From assembly GCA_021826835.1 (NCBI GenBank), contig JAKAYH010000096.1, forward strand, positions 1 through 7,752: 7,752 nt of DNA, in the 5' to 3' direction. Shown here piece after piece: positions 1-5,983 of the stretch; the first letter of the stretch is position 1; each line of letters begins with the position of its first letter. The notes below the pieces were generated by a model. That model saw nothing but the letters and a program-made list of their open reading frames with translations. It did no database searches and was not told the DNA's origin. This DNA is from Thermoplasmata archaeon. GTDB taxonomy: Archaea > Thermoplasmatota > Thermoplasmata > Thermoplasmatales > Thermoplasmataceae. The position numbers and the translations under genes are program-made.

Positions 1-1
1 T

Positions 2-148
2 CGTGGCAGAAAGCTTGATTCCATGAACGAAATGGAAAAGAATTTCGCTTTTGGAGAAGCCCTGGCACACATGATACACCTTTACAGAGAGAATAAGATT
101 GAGAGAAGGGAGAAAAACGGTAGAATTTTTTTCAAAGCCCTGTTATAA
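2..148 (+). CDS. C-terminal end of an unrecognised protein (5' end outside window)
   Basis: An open frame enters from the left edge and ends at TAA (146-148), giving the last 48 residues of a protein. The visible part is charged and probably helical: it contains KLDSMNEMEKNF, then GEALAHMIHLYREN, then a basic stretch IERREKNGR before FKALL. There is no membrane segment or cysteine cluster. I do not recognise a family. Internal ATG codons at 23 and 32 could in principle start a tiny protein, but no Shine-Dalgarno site or promoter supports that, so a truncated longer gene is preferred. It is separated from the TIR-APAZ gene by about 160 bases of AT-rich DNA and is unlikely to share its transcript, since that gene has its own promoter. 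Confidence 0.5.
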   Translation, partial: RGRKLDSMNEMEKNFAFGEALAHMIHLYRENKIERREKNGRIFFKALL

Positions 149-264
149 TGAAGACTTTTCTTTCAAATATTGATCTTACATAAACTCTTCATAATTTTAT
201 GCACATTTCTAAAATCTGGGGTTTATTCTATCTCCCTTAACTATTACATTACAATTTGTGCTAG

Positions 265-283
265 CAAAAGTTTATTTTATTTA
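265..283 (+). promoter_or_regulatory. Archaeal-type TATA/BRE promoter of the TIR-APAZ/pAgo operon
   Basis: A purine-rich CAAAAG (265-270, BRE-like) is followed by the T/A run TTTATTTTATTTA (271-283). The TATA core lies about 30-35 bases before the ATG at 310. With the usual archaeal distance of about 26 bases from TATA centre to transcription start, the mRNA would begin roughly at 300-305, giving a leaderless or near-leaderless transcript. No Shine-Dalgarno sequence precedes 310, which agrees with that reading. Confidence 0.5.
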
Positions 284-309
284 ATCGCATTGAATTAATG
301 TCTCATTAA

Positions 310-1689
310 ATGGACACCTCTAATAACAGAAAGTATATAGGCAATTGTAAGAGAGATCATCTTTTTATAAGCTACGCTGTTGAAGATAGGGCGATTGCAG
401 ACTGGATAGCTATGCGTCTAATTGCTGCAGGATACAAAGTTTGGTATGATCGCTTTAAAATGCTCGGGGGGGAATCCTACCCAAGAGATATTTCTCAAGC
501 AATACAAAAGCGTTGTTTTCGTTTAATAGCTTTGTTGTCGCGCAATTCTATACGCAAAGAAAACCCATTAAAAGAGAGGACGTTAGCGATAAACGTGGGG
601 AAAAATCTTGGAATAGACTTTTTAATACCACTGAAAATAGACGATATTCAACCTTCGGAATTTGATTTTCTCGTTTCTGATATCGTATTCATCCAATTTA
701 ACAAAAGTTGGTATGAGGGATTTCTGGCTCTAATGAAGAAGCTTCAGCAATTAAAGACCCCAAAAAATCAAGTGGAAAATTACTCAACAATATCCACGTG
801 GATGAACACCATGACAGAGCCATTGATTAAAGAGGAGAGGATTTGGTCGAATCTCTTCCCCGTTACAGAATACCCACTGATAATTGAAAAACGCAAAGTT
901 CCTTTTGGCGCCAAAATTAGTCATTTAATTAAAGATTGGCCACATTTTTACTTAAATGATGATCTTTGGAGTTTTAGCGTACCAGAAGAACACATAACAG
1001 ATCCATCGGTTAAACCTATTGAATTTGAATATTCTTTAGATAATAAATGGTGGACGGGGGTACCTCGTAATGTCGTTTCAGCTCTTATAAATCAATCATT
1101 GAAATATTACTCTCTAAAGAGAGGATTGATTGAGGATCCACTTTCTGGAAGGATTTATTTTCCAGATAAACTTCTAAAAGGAAATAAACTGCAATTTAGA
1201 CGGTATGATGGTACAATAACTTATGTAAATGCATGTGGTTTAAGAAATTTCAAAAGTCGTAAGGATGGGAAATATATTTCCGAGCCCGCTATGTATCATC
1301 TTTCACCTGGATTTAAATTCTTGCCAGATGAAGTCGGGGTACCAGTAATAAGAGTAATTGTAGGTATTTTCTTTAATGATCCGCTGAATGGCCCATTTTC
1401 AGTACGTGCTTCAAATAGACGCCGAAAAGCCTTAGCCAAAGGCTGGTGGAATTATGAATGGTATGCCAGAGTCTTGGCTATTGCTAACTGGCTTACTAAT
1501 TCAAAAAGTCATGAAGTAATACTATACACAAAACATGGAAATTTGACGGTAGAAGGGACTTCTCTCTATTACACAATTGACTTTGGTATACAAGAAAACG
1601 AATTTCTAGGTGCTTCTAGCATGGACTTCAACGAAGTAGAGGCAGAATTGGAGGAAGATGATGGACCATCAGATGAAAGTTACGACTAA
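310..1689 (+). CDS. TIR-APAZ effector subunit of a SPARTA short-Argonaute system
   Basis: This 459-residue protein is the toxic half of a SPARTA system. In characterised relatives the TIR domain cleaves NAD+ once the paired short Argonaute binds a guide RNA-target DNA duplex and the complexes oligomerise. An N-terminal TIR domain spans about residues 15-150: the HLFISYA strand (17-23), DWIAMRLIAAGYKVWYD (31-47), IALLSRNS (73-80), and a helix starting PLKERTLA. E89 sits where the catalytic glutamate of TIR NADases falls. Residues about 160-440 form the APAZ region, the N-PAZ-like partner-binding part found only with short Argonautes. The tail from 439 to 459 has 11 acidic residues in 21. Length matches the family. 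The start is fixed by an in-frame TAA directly before the ATG. The 3' end overlaps the Argonaute gene, so the two are co-transcribed. Family assignment is by pattern recognition, not a database search. Confidence 0.9.
   Translation: MDTSNNRKYIGNCKRDHLFISYAVEDRAIADWIAMRLIAAGYKVWYDRFKMLGGESYPRDISQAIQKRCFRLIALLSRNSIRKENPLKERTLAINVGKNLGIDFLIPLKIDDIQPSEFDFLVSDIVFIQFNKSWYEGFLALMKKLQQLKTPKNQVENYSTISTWMNTMTEPLIKEERIWSNLFPVTEYPLIIEKRKVPFGAKISHLIKDWPHFYLNDDLWSFSVPEEHITDPSVKPIEFEYSLDNKWWTGVPRNVVSALINQSLKYYSLKRGLIEDPLSGRIYFPDKLLKGNKLQFRRYDGTITYVNACGLRNFKSRKDGKYISEPAMYHLSPGFKFLPDEVGVPVIRVIVGIFFNDPLNGPFSVRASNRRRKALAKGWWNYEWYARVLAIANWLTNSKSHEVILYTKHGNLTVEGTSLYYTIDFGIQENEFLGASSMDFNEVEAELEEDDGPSDESYD
1650..1663 (+). 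promoter_or_regulatory. Shine-Dalgarno site for pAgo inside the TIR-APAZ coding region
   Basis: GGAGG (1650-1654) lies within the Leu-Glu-Glu codons of the TIR-APAZ acidic tail and precedes two adjacent ATGs at 1658 and 1661. Spacing favours 1661. The leaderless first gene and Shine-Dalgarno-led second gene is a common archaeal operon pattern. Confidence 0.65.
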
Positions 1690-3193
1690 GCTTATAAAGT
1701 TGAAAGAACCAGATCTTGTGTTCTCCCAAGGTCAACGGTTATCAGACCCAAAAATAGGGCTATCTGTATTTGGACCTGTGGATAAAGAAAGTCCACCACA
1801 CCCGCGTAATGTTTCCTATGGAGTAATAGGAACGCCTAAAGGAATTGACTTAGTTATAAACTTTATCAAATTACTTAACGGACCCATAGTCTCTCAATAT
1901 TATTATCCAAATGGGGAGAAACTTTGGCCACCTTTTCCTGGGTTTACAGTTGCATTTGATTCAACATTGCCGTACAATCCAACAAAGATTTTTGTAATTG
2001 ATGAAGGTAAATTAAACAAAGCTGCTATGGAATTAGACCCAAATAAGAGGGCATTCAATGTTGTTAATTTATTTCTTGAAGGAGTAATTCACTTGCAAGG
2101 ACTTGACGAGAAATATGATGTAATATTATGTATAGTTCCAGAAACCGTTTATTTGAATTGCCGGCCGAATAGTAACCTTAATTCTGGAATCGGGGAAAAA
2201 GTTACTTTTAATGTCAGAAAAGCAAGAGCCAGAACAATAGTAGATGTCTTTGGTGAAAGTAATCTAATGTACCGCTACTCTGTGGATTTCAGAAGACAAA
2301 TCAAAGCCAGGTCCATGGAGTTAAGGAATCCTGTCCCACTCCAGATTCTTCGTGAATCCACTCTCGAGACGCAGGAAGAGCCTGATGCCAAATTTGGACC
2401 TTCTAAATCACCACTTTCTGACAGGGCATGGAACATAAGCACGACTCTTTACTTTAAGTCAGGTGGTAAACCATGGAAACTTGACACAGCACGTGAAGGG
2501 GTCTGTTATTTAGGTATTGTCTTTCGAAGATTGGATCCTACAATTGGAGACCAAACGGCTTGTTCAGCTGCATTAATGTTTCTTGATTCCGGGGATGGCA
2601 ATGTTGTTAGAGGAGATTTCGGGCCTTGGTATTCGCCTAAAAATGAACAGTTTCACTTAAGCAAAGATGCAGCAAAGAATTTGCTTGAAAAAGTACTGTC
2701 AACCTATCAAAAATTAGAGGGAAAACCACTGAATGAGGTTTTTCTTCACTATAGGGCATGGATCAACAAAGATGAGTATGAAGGATTCCAACTTGCATGT
2801 CCTACTGGGGTTAAGTTGGTGTGTGTTAGGGTGAATCAAGAAAAGAAAGAAGTAAGATTGTATAGAGAGGGGACAAAACCGGTCATAAGGGGAACGCTCC
2901 TTAGAGTTAACGGTAAGAGATGCTATTTATTTAGCACTGGATATAAACCATATCTTGGCACTTATGATGGATGGGAAACTCCTGCACCTTTGAGAATAGA
3001 TATTCAGTATGGAGAGGCCGATATAGTTCAGGTAGCAAAGGACATTCTAGGTTTAACTAAACTTAATTTCAACGAATGCAAATTTGGAGATGCCATGCCA
3101 GTAACGATTGGTTTTTCGGACGCTGTTGGTGAGATATTAGTTTCCAATCCTGACATAAGAGAACCAGATCCGAGGTTCAAATTCTATATATAA
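1658..3193 (+). CDS. Short prokaryotic Argonaute (MID-PIWI only, catalytically inactive)
   Basis: This is the guide-binding half of the SPARTA complex, 511 residues from the first ATG and lacking N and PAZ domains, as expected for short pAgos. The MID domain covers roughly 100-260: the DVILCIVPETVY strand (154-165) and basic DFRRQIKARSM (210-220, with R212, R213 and K216 as candidate contacts to the guide 5' phosphate), then PLQI. PIWI follows with the short-Ago signature AWNISTTLYFKSGGKPWKL (257-275), GVCYLGIVFRR (281-291), HYRAWINKDEYEGF (364-377), and LTKLNFN...PVTIGFSDAVGEIL near the end. The catalytic aspartate expected in YLGIVF is V288, and the HRDG position reads HYRA, so slicing is not expected. 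GGAGG at 1650-1654 lies 3 bases before ATG 1658 and 6 before ATG 1661; the second gives better spacing, so the true start may be 1661 (510 residues). The overlap with TIR-APAZ implies coupled translation and balanced 1:1 synthesis. Confidence 0.92.
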   Translation: MMDHQMKVTTKLIKLKEPDLVFSQGQRLSDPKIGLSVFGPVDKESPPHPRNVSYGVIGTPKGIDLVINFIKLLNGPIVSQYYYPNGEKLWPPFPGFTVAFDSTLPYNPTKIFVIDEGKLNKAAMELDPNKRAFNVVNLFLEGVIHLQGLDEKYDVILCIVPETVYLNCRPNSNLNSGIGEKVTFNVRKARARTIVDVFGESNLMYRYSVDFRRQIKARSMELRNPVPLQILRESTLETQEEPDAKFGPSKSPLSDRAWNISTTLYFKSGGKPWKLDTAREGVCYLGIVFRRLDPTIGDQTACSAALMFLDSGDGNVVRGDFGPWYSPKNEQFHLSKDAAKNLLEKVLSTYQKLEGKPLNEVFLHYRAWINKDEYEGFQLACPTGVKLVCVRVNQEKKEVRLYREGTKPVIRGTLLRVNGKRCYLFSTGYKPYLGTYDGWETPAPLRIDIQYGEADIVQVAKDILGLTKLNFNECKFGDAMPVTIGFSDAVGEILVSNPDIREPDPRFKFYI

Positions 3194-3207
3194 ATTAGAA
3201 CTTACCT

Positions 3208-3232
3208 CAAAAATTTTTAAAAAATTCGAAAA
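3208..3232 (+). terminator. Possible terminator after the pAgo gene
   Basis: Shortly after the pAgo stop codon there is a T-run (3214-3218) inside a self-complementary A/T tract, followed by AATTCGAAAATT. Archaeal termination mostly needs T-tracts, so this is a plausible end for the two-gene transcript. The next recognisable genes are on the opposite strand. Confidence 0.35.
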
Positions 3233-3340
3233 TTATAGTGCTTTGCACATTTCAACGTACTAACGTCGTTTCTCTCAGAATGTTGTAATATTGCACCTTC
3301 AAATTAATCTCCTGGCTAATCTAATCCAGTCTGTTTGCTT

Positions 3341-3622
3341 CTATCCCCTCCCGAAGGTTCTCTTGAGATCATAATCCCTCTTCAGTATCCGTAGAAGCTT
3401 GTTTATCCACAATCGTATCCTGACACCTGAAAGATTGTTTCCTTCTATGAGCGCGCGCGTCTTTTCTTTATATGGAACCATCTTTGATCCTCTATTCCTT
3501 ATCTCCTTTCCATTCGGTTCTGATTTTAGATATTTTCGCACGTTGTTCCTTGATGTGTTGATCTCCCTTGCGATGAACTTTATGCTTATTCCATTGTCCT
3601 TAACATTACATATATTCTCCAT
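3341..3622 (-). pseudogene. IS21-family transposase (IstA) N-terminal remnant
   Basis: The minus-strand frame from ATG 3622 encodes about 93 residues resembling the N-terminus of IstA transposases. A helix-turn-helix lies at about 12-33 (GISIKFIAREINTSRNNVRKYL), followed by RGSKMVPYKEKTRALIEGNNLSGVRI, which matches the family's usual linker before the second DNA-binding segment. Full IstA is about 400-500 residues with a DDE catalytic core, which is absent here; after residue about 75 the similarity fades and the frame stops at 3341. No IstB-like ATPase follows. GGGAGGT precedes ATG 3622 without a spacer. The gene is dead: the rest of the element was lost, possibly when the neighbouring Argonaute operon arrived (inference). 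The frame can be extended upstream to 3721, but those residues look like translated IS end. Confidence 0.7.
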
Positions 3623-3665
3623 ACCTCCCGACCATACAACTAAGACCACTTTCGGGGCATGGACA
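3341..3665 (-). mobile_element. Fragment of an IS21-like insertion sequence with one probable end
   Basis: Reading the minus strand, the sequence starting at 3665 is TGTCCATGCCCCGAAAGT. This has the TGT start and CCCCGAAA-type content I associate with IS21-family termini, and it lies about 40 bases upstream of the IstA-like start. The other end was not found; the fragment stops being recognisable near 3341. The terminus call rests on memory of the family, not on a comparison. Confidence 0.4.
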
Positions 3666-4134
3666 GAGGGCAAAATTAAATCGGCGATATATGTCAATTT
3701 TCTTCCAGCGAAAATGTACAAAAATTAAACGGCGTTTAAAGGAATCTACAGCACATTCAACAGGTCTTCCAGTAGAGTTATGAATCGTTGGTACAATCTT
3801 TCTTATCCCTCGGAAGATGCTTGTATAGCAGACATTTGTAATGCCAGTTATCCATACAAATATTCTGGAAATTCCTGCCAGTGATTTAAAAGGTCCACTT
3901 TACATTACCTTAGCTTTGCAAGGAATGTTATGAATGCATTTGATAAGGATAACTTCTCTTACCATTATTGTTCTTTTTAAACAGATTTTTCAAGTAGATG
4001 AGAAATGGTGGATCCATAATATCCTCTATCCGGTTTACAACTGGTGTGTTATACCTATTAAACCTTATGCTTGATTCAATTTGATACCTTCTTGTGATTC
4101 GACTACTTATAGCAGTGATTTGTTGTAGTGTCAA
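3666..4134 (-). pseudogene. IS5-like transposase, frameshifted N-terminal half
   Basis: Two minus-strand frames join into one broken transposase. Frame one (4134 to 3928) contains RYNTPVVNR, then GKRSYPYQMHS; a shifted frame continues it as FITFLAKLR. Frame two (3890 to 3741) reads KSLAGISRIFVWITGITN, then CYTSIFRGIRKI and ending near AVDS, with the first DDE aspartate encoded at 3744-3746. This order (YN..LV.R, GKRGRPY, FI.FLA, Y.TI.RRIKK, .VDSTG) is the N-terminal half of archaeal IS5/ISH-type transposases of about 250-300 residues. The segment that should carry LPYRQTEGF is deleted. After VDS the match degrades and stops at the probable IS21 end at 3665, suggesting that IS21 inserted into an already present IS5 copy. 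The C-terminal half with the remaining catalytic residues is missing. Confidence 0.6.
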
Positions 4135-4202
4135 AACAACAAATTGTCCCCGCTGTATCTAATAATACAGTGGAATTAAGCATCACACAATCTCATAAAT
4201 AA

Positions 4203-4494
4203 CATATAAACTATCTTGAAAACAGAATTCGACTAATTTTTAAGGTAAAAAATTTTCAGCATTTGATACAGACAGCAACGTATGGGGAGAGTGCGATTAT
4301 AGCAGCAAATGACATTCCTGGAAGATACCGATGTTGTGGTATATTATACCTTAGATAATCCTTTAGGTCATGATACTGACATTAAGCACTTCGAAAGATT
4401 GAAGGGCCAAACAATAAATTTACAGTCTCTTGTTCAGCTTGGTTTTTTACTCTCGGGAGATGGAACAATATCGAAAACAATCAATTTAAAATAA
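4203..4494 (+). pseudogene. Possible C-terminal remnant of a third (DDE) transposase
   Basis: Two overlapping plus-strand frames look like one gene with a frameshift near 4310. The first is open from 4203 and includes FKVKNFQHLIQTATYGESAI, running to AANDIP. The second starts at ATG 4309 (61 residues) with DTDVVVYYTLDNPLGHD, then IKHFERLKGQTINLQSLVQL. The Y..LD......F..LKG...L spacing recalls the last acidic-residue region of IS4/IS1634-type transposases, but I could not pin a family. No Shine-Dalgarno site or promoter precedes 4309. Alternatively the 61-residue frame could be chance, since AT-rich decayed DNA easily leaves frames this long. Confidence 0.3.
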
Positions 4495-4932
4495 AAGAAC
4501 TATTAAGTAGTGATTACTTCAAAGTCACCTTGAATGCATGAAGTACAATGGATAGTGTAAAGGCATTCTTGGTTGAAAAAAAGCTAGGTTTTAGAGATTA
4601 CAATGGTTGAATAATAAAACAAAAAGCATATTCGAGAAGCGTATACGACTCGCTTTTTGATATGAGATAACATAATAAATGCAGGAATCTTAGGATAAAA
4701 ATTATTCATGTAAAGTTGGATTTATAGCCAAGTTTACATTGTGTAAGCCTCGGGAGAATGAGAGTACAATTTTAGCTGCTAAATAGCGTCGCTTCAAATC
4801 TGCTTTTTAAGGAAAAATTTTGGTATATCATTCCTAGACAAAGTATAAATTTATTCTCGGGAAAAGAGTGGGAATCGGAATAATTAAAATTTCCTCGCAC
4901 TATAATTAAGAAATAATTGTCGCACTGGTACA
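4495..4932. other. Non-coding stretch, no supported gene
   Basis: Stops are frequent in all frames. The longest initiation-like item is a 20-codon frame from ATG 4548 without a Shine-Dalgarno site. A hairpin-capable segment at 4621-4658 is listed separately. No tRNA-like cloverleaf, direct-repeat array or promoter pair is evident by eye. It most likely represents decayed mobile-element DNA. Confidence 0.4.
4621..4658. repeat. Imperfect inverted repeat (AAAAAGC ... GCTTTTT)
   Basis: AAAAAGC (4621-4627) and GCTTTTT (4652-4658) are perfect complements. Between them CGAG and CTCG can pair around AAGCGTATACGA. Either the outer or the inner arms share the final G, so only one full set forms at once. 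It could be an old terminator, with the T-run on the plus strand at 4654-4658, or an insertion-sequence end. No flanking gene claims it. Confidence 0.3.
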
Positions 4933-4982
4933 AACTAAAGAGACTGTCTGCTCTCCTGAGTGAGTGTAAATTAACTTTAGTT
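4933..4982 (-). terminator. 8-bp inverted repeat directly after the methyltransferase stop
   Basis: AACTAAAG (4933-4940) and CTTTAGTT (4975-4982) are exact complements. The latter abuts the TAG stop of the methyltransferase (4983-4985). Inside, AGAG and CTCT (4939-4954) can form a further short stem. On the minus strand the element would fold at the 3' end of the mRNA and end in TTTAGTTT. It may stabilise or terminate the transcript; an alternative is a scar of insertion. Confidence 0.35.
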
Positions 4983-5756
4983 CTATAAATATATGATTTC
5001 TAGCTGGCCTCTGTCTATAGTGGCCTGAGGTGTGTTCATACGTTTTCTAATTATTGATAAATACCTTGGGTTCTTTTCTATTCCTATTGAATTCCTGCCG
5101 TAGTATTCTGCTACAACAGATGTTGTGCCAGAGCCCAGAAACGGGTCCAAAACACAATCTCCCTCGTTTGTGCATGCAAGGATAATGCGCTTAAGCAATT
5201 CAAATGGCTTCTGCGTGGGGTGGTCACCAGCCCATTTTTCGCTCTTTGGAGTTAGAGGAATTTCCCACATGTTCCTCATTTGCTTTCCATAGTTTATGGC
5301 ACGCATAACGTCGTAGTTGAAGACCCATTTCGTCTTTGAGTGATTTTTCACTGCCCATATCAAATGCTCCGTGCTTTCTGTAAACATCCTACGAGTTATG
5401 TTAGGTTGTGCATTTGGTTTAAACCATACTATGCTGTTGTTTATCTTTGCATCAAGATGTTGAAGAATGAAACCAATCTGGTACATATTATGGAACGACC
5501 CGCATACCCATATGCTTCCTCCTTGCTTCAGAACCCTCATACATTCTGTTATCCAGTTGAGATTAAATTCAAAAAGTTCATCCTTTGTGAAAATATCCCA
5601 TGCCTCCTGTAATGTGATGTGTTTGCTGTATTTCCAACCTAAACCTTTTTTCTTAGACAATCCGTACGGAGGGTCGGCGAAAACCAAGTCTATTGAGTTT
5701 TTTGGGATAGTCTTTAGAATCTCCAGACTATCGCCCGTATAGATTACATGTTTCAT
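4983..5756 (-). CDS. Beta-class adenine-N6 DNA methyltransferase, DpnA-like (GATC candidate)
   Basis: This 257-residue protein transfers methyl from S-adenosylmethionine to adenine in DNA. Catalytic motif IV, ADPPYGLS, is at residues 27-34 and comes before the SAM-binding motif I, DPFLGSGTT (204-212), the beta-class order. The segment after IV (GSIWVCGSFHNMYQIG, 80-95), the STEHLIWA block (128-135), YGKQMRNMWEIPL (156-168), and KWAGDHPTQKP (174-184) closely resemble M2.DpnII (DpnA), which methylates GATC, including in single-stranded DNA. GATC is therefore the best guess for the target, unproven here. Length fits (DpnA about 270). All motifs are intact, so it should be active. Its ATG overlaps the stop of the RHH gene by four bases (ATGA, 5753-5756), so the two are translationally coupled. 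No second methyltransferase (DpnM type) or DpnII-like nuclease is visible in the window. Confidence 0.88.
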   Translation of the reverse strand: MKHVIYTGDSLEILKTIPKNSIDLVFADPPYGLSKKKGLGWKYSKHITLQEAWDIFTKDELFEFNLNWITECMRVLKQGGSIWVCGSFHNMYQIGFILQHLDAKINNSIVWFKPNAQPNITRRMFTESTEHLIWAVKNHSKTKWVFNYDVMRAINYGKQMRNMWEIPLTPKSEKWAGDHPTQKPFELLKRIILACTNEGDCVLDPFLGSGTTSVVAEYYGRNSIGIEKNPRYLSIIRKRMNTPQATIDRGQLEIIYL

Positions 5757-5902
5757 TTATTATTCTCCGTGTTTCTTCTGATCCATTCCTTCATCAGCGA
5801 GTTAACTTTGGTAGATACCTTAATGTCCATGTTTTCACAGAGTTCCTTGAACCTGAATAGAACATCTTCATCTACCGTTATATTAAGTGATACCTTTGTC
5901 AT
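5753..5902 (-). CDS. Small ribbon-helix-helix (CopG/Arc-type) transcription regulator
   Basis: The 49-residue product has the full RHH layout: a short N-terminal strand TKVSLNITV (2-10), helix one EDVLFRFKELCENM (12-25), a turn at DIKVS, and helix two TKVNSLMKEWIRR (31-43). Such proteins bind DNA as dimers through the paired strands and often repress their own promoter. The start at 5902 is chosen because GGGAG (5911-5915) lies 8 bases upstream on the minus strand; a longer frame from 5953 has no such site and would add residues unrelated to the fold. It leads the methyltransferase in a two-gene operon with an ATGA overlap, and faces away from the 5984 gene. It may act as the controller of the module or, less likely, as an antitoxin to the divergent protein. 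Confidence 0.75.
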   Translation of the reverse strand: MTKVSLNITVDEDVLFRFKELCENMDIKVSTKVNSLMKEWIRRNTENNK

Positions 5903-5926
5903 ATCATCATCTCCCAAGATTAATGT

Positions 5927-5946
5927 TGATTTATGATGATTTATGC
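5927..5946. promoter_or_regulatory. Tandem 10-bp repeat, candidate RHH operator
   Basis: TGATTTATG occurs at 5927-5935 and again at 5937-5945, offset by exactly 10 bases, one helical turn. The pair lies between the divergent starts of the RHH/methyltransferase operon (5902) and the 175-residue gene (5984), at about the expected transcription start of the minus-strand operon. RHH repressors commonly bind repeated half-sites on one face of the helix. Function is inferred. Confidence 0.5.
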
Positions 5947-5957
5947 GTATCAAATAG

Positions 5958-5967
5958 TTTATTTAAA
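5958..5967. promoter_or_regulatory. Near-palindromic TATA box between divergent genes
   Basis: TTTATTTAAA on the plus strand reads TTTAAATAAA on the minus strand. On the plus strand it is about 20-25 bases before ATG 5984 (leaderless start). On the minus strand it follows the purine-rich GAAGG (BRE-like) and would start RNA near 5936-5940, leaving a leader of about 35 bases with the GGGAG site. One box may serve both directions. Confidence 0.45.
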
Positions 5968-5983
5968 CCTTCGTTACACTTTG

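Noticed and set aside
148..183. 11-codon frame starting in TAATG after the first partial gene
   Set aside because: Too short, no independent signal, ends at once in AT-rich spacer.
3168..3190. GAGGTTCAAATTC resembling a tRNA T-arm
   Set aside because: It lies in the conserved pAgo C-terminus (PRFKFYI) with no matching cloverleaf upstream.
3451..3459. GCGCGCGCG run, possible Z-DNA
   Set aside because: Short, and explained by Arg/Ala codons of the IstA remnant.
3399..3728. 109-codon plus-strand frame opposite the IS21 remnant
   Set aside because: It is the antisense shadow of the IstA-like frame, which has a clear helix-turn-helix; no start signals.
5340..5742. Two overlapping plus-strand frames of about 90 codons
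   Set aside because: Both lie antisense within the intact methyltransferase and have compositions typical of shadows.
5748..5936. 62-codon plus-strand frame over the RHH gene
   Set aside because: Shadow of the RHH gene, which has a Shine-Dalgarno site and full fold.
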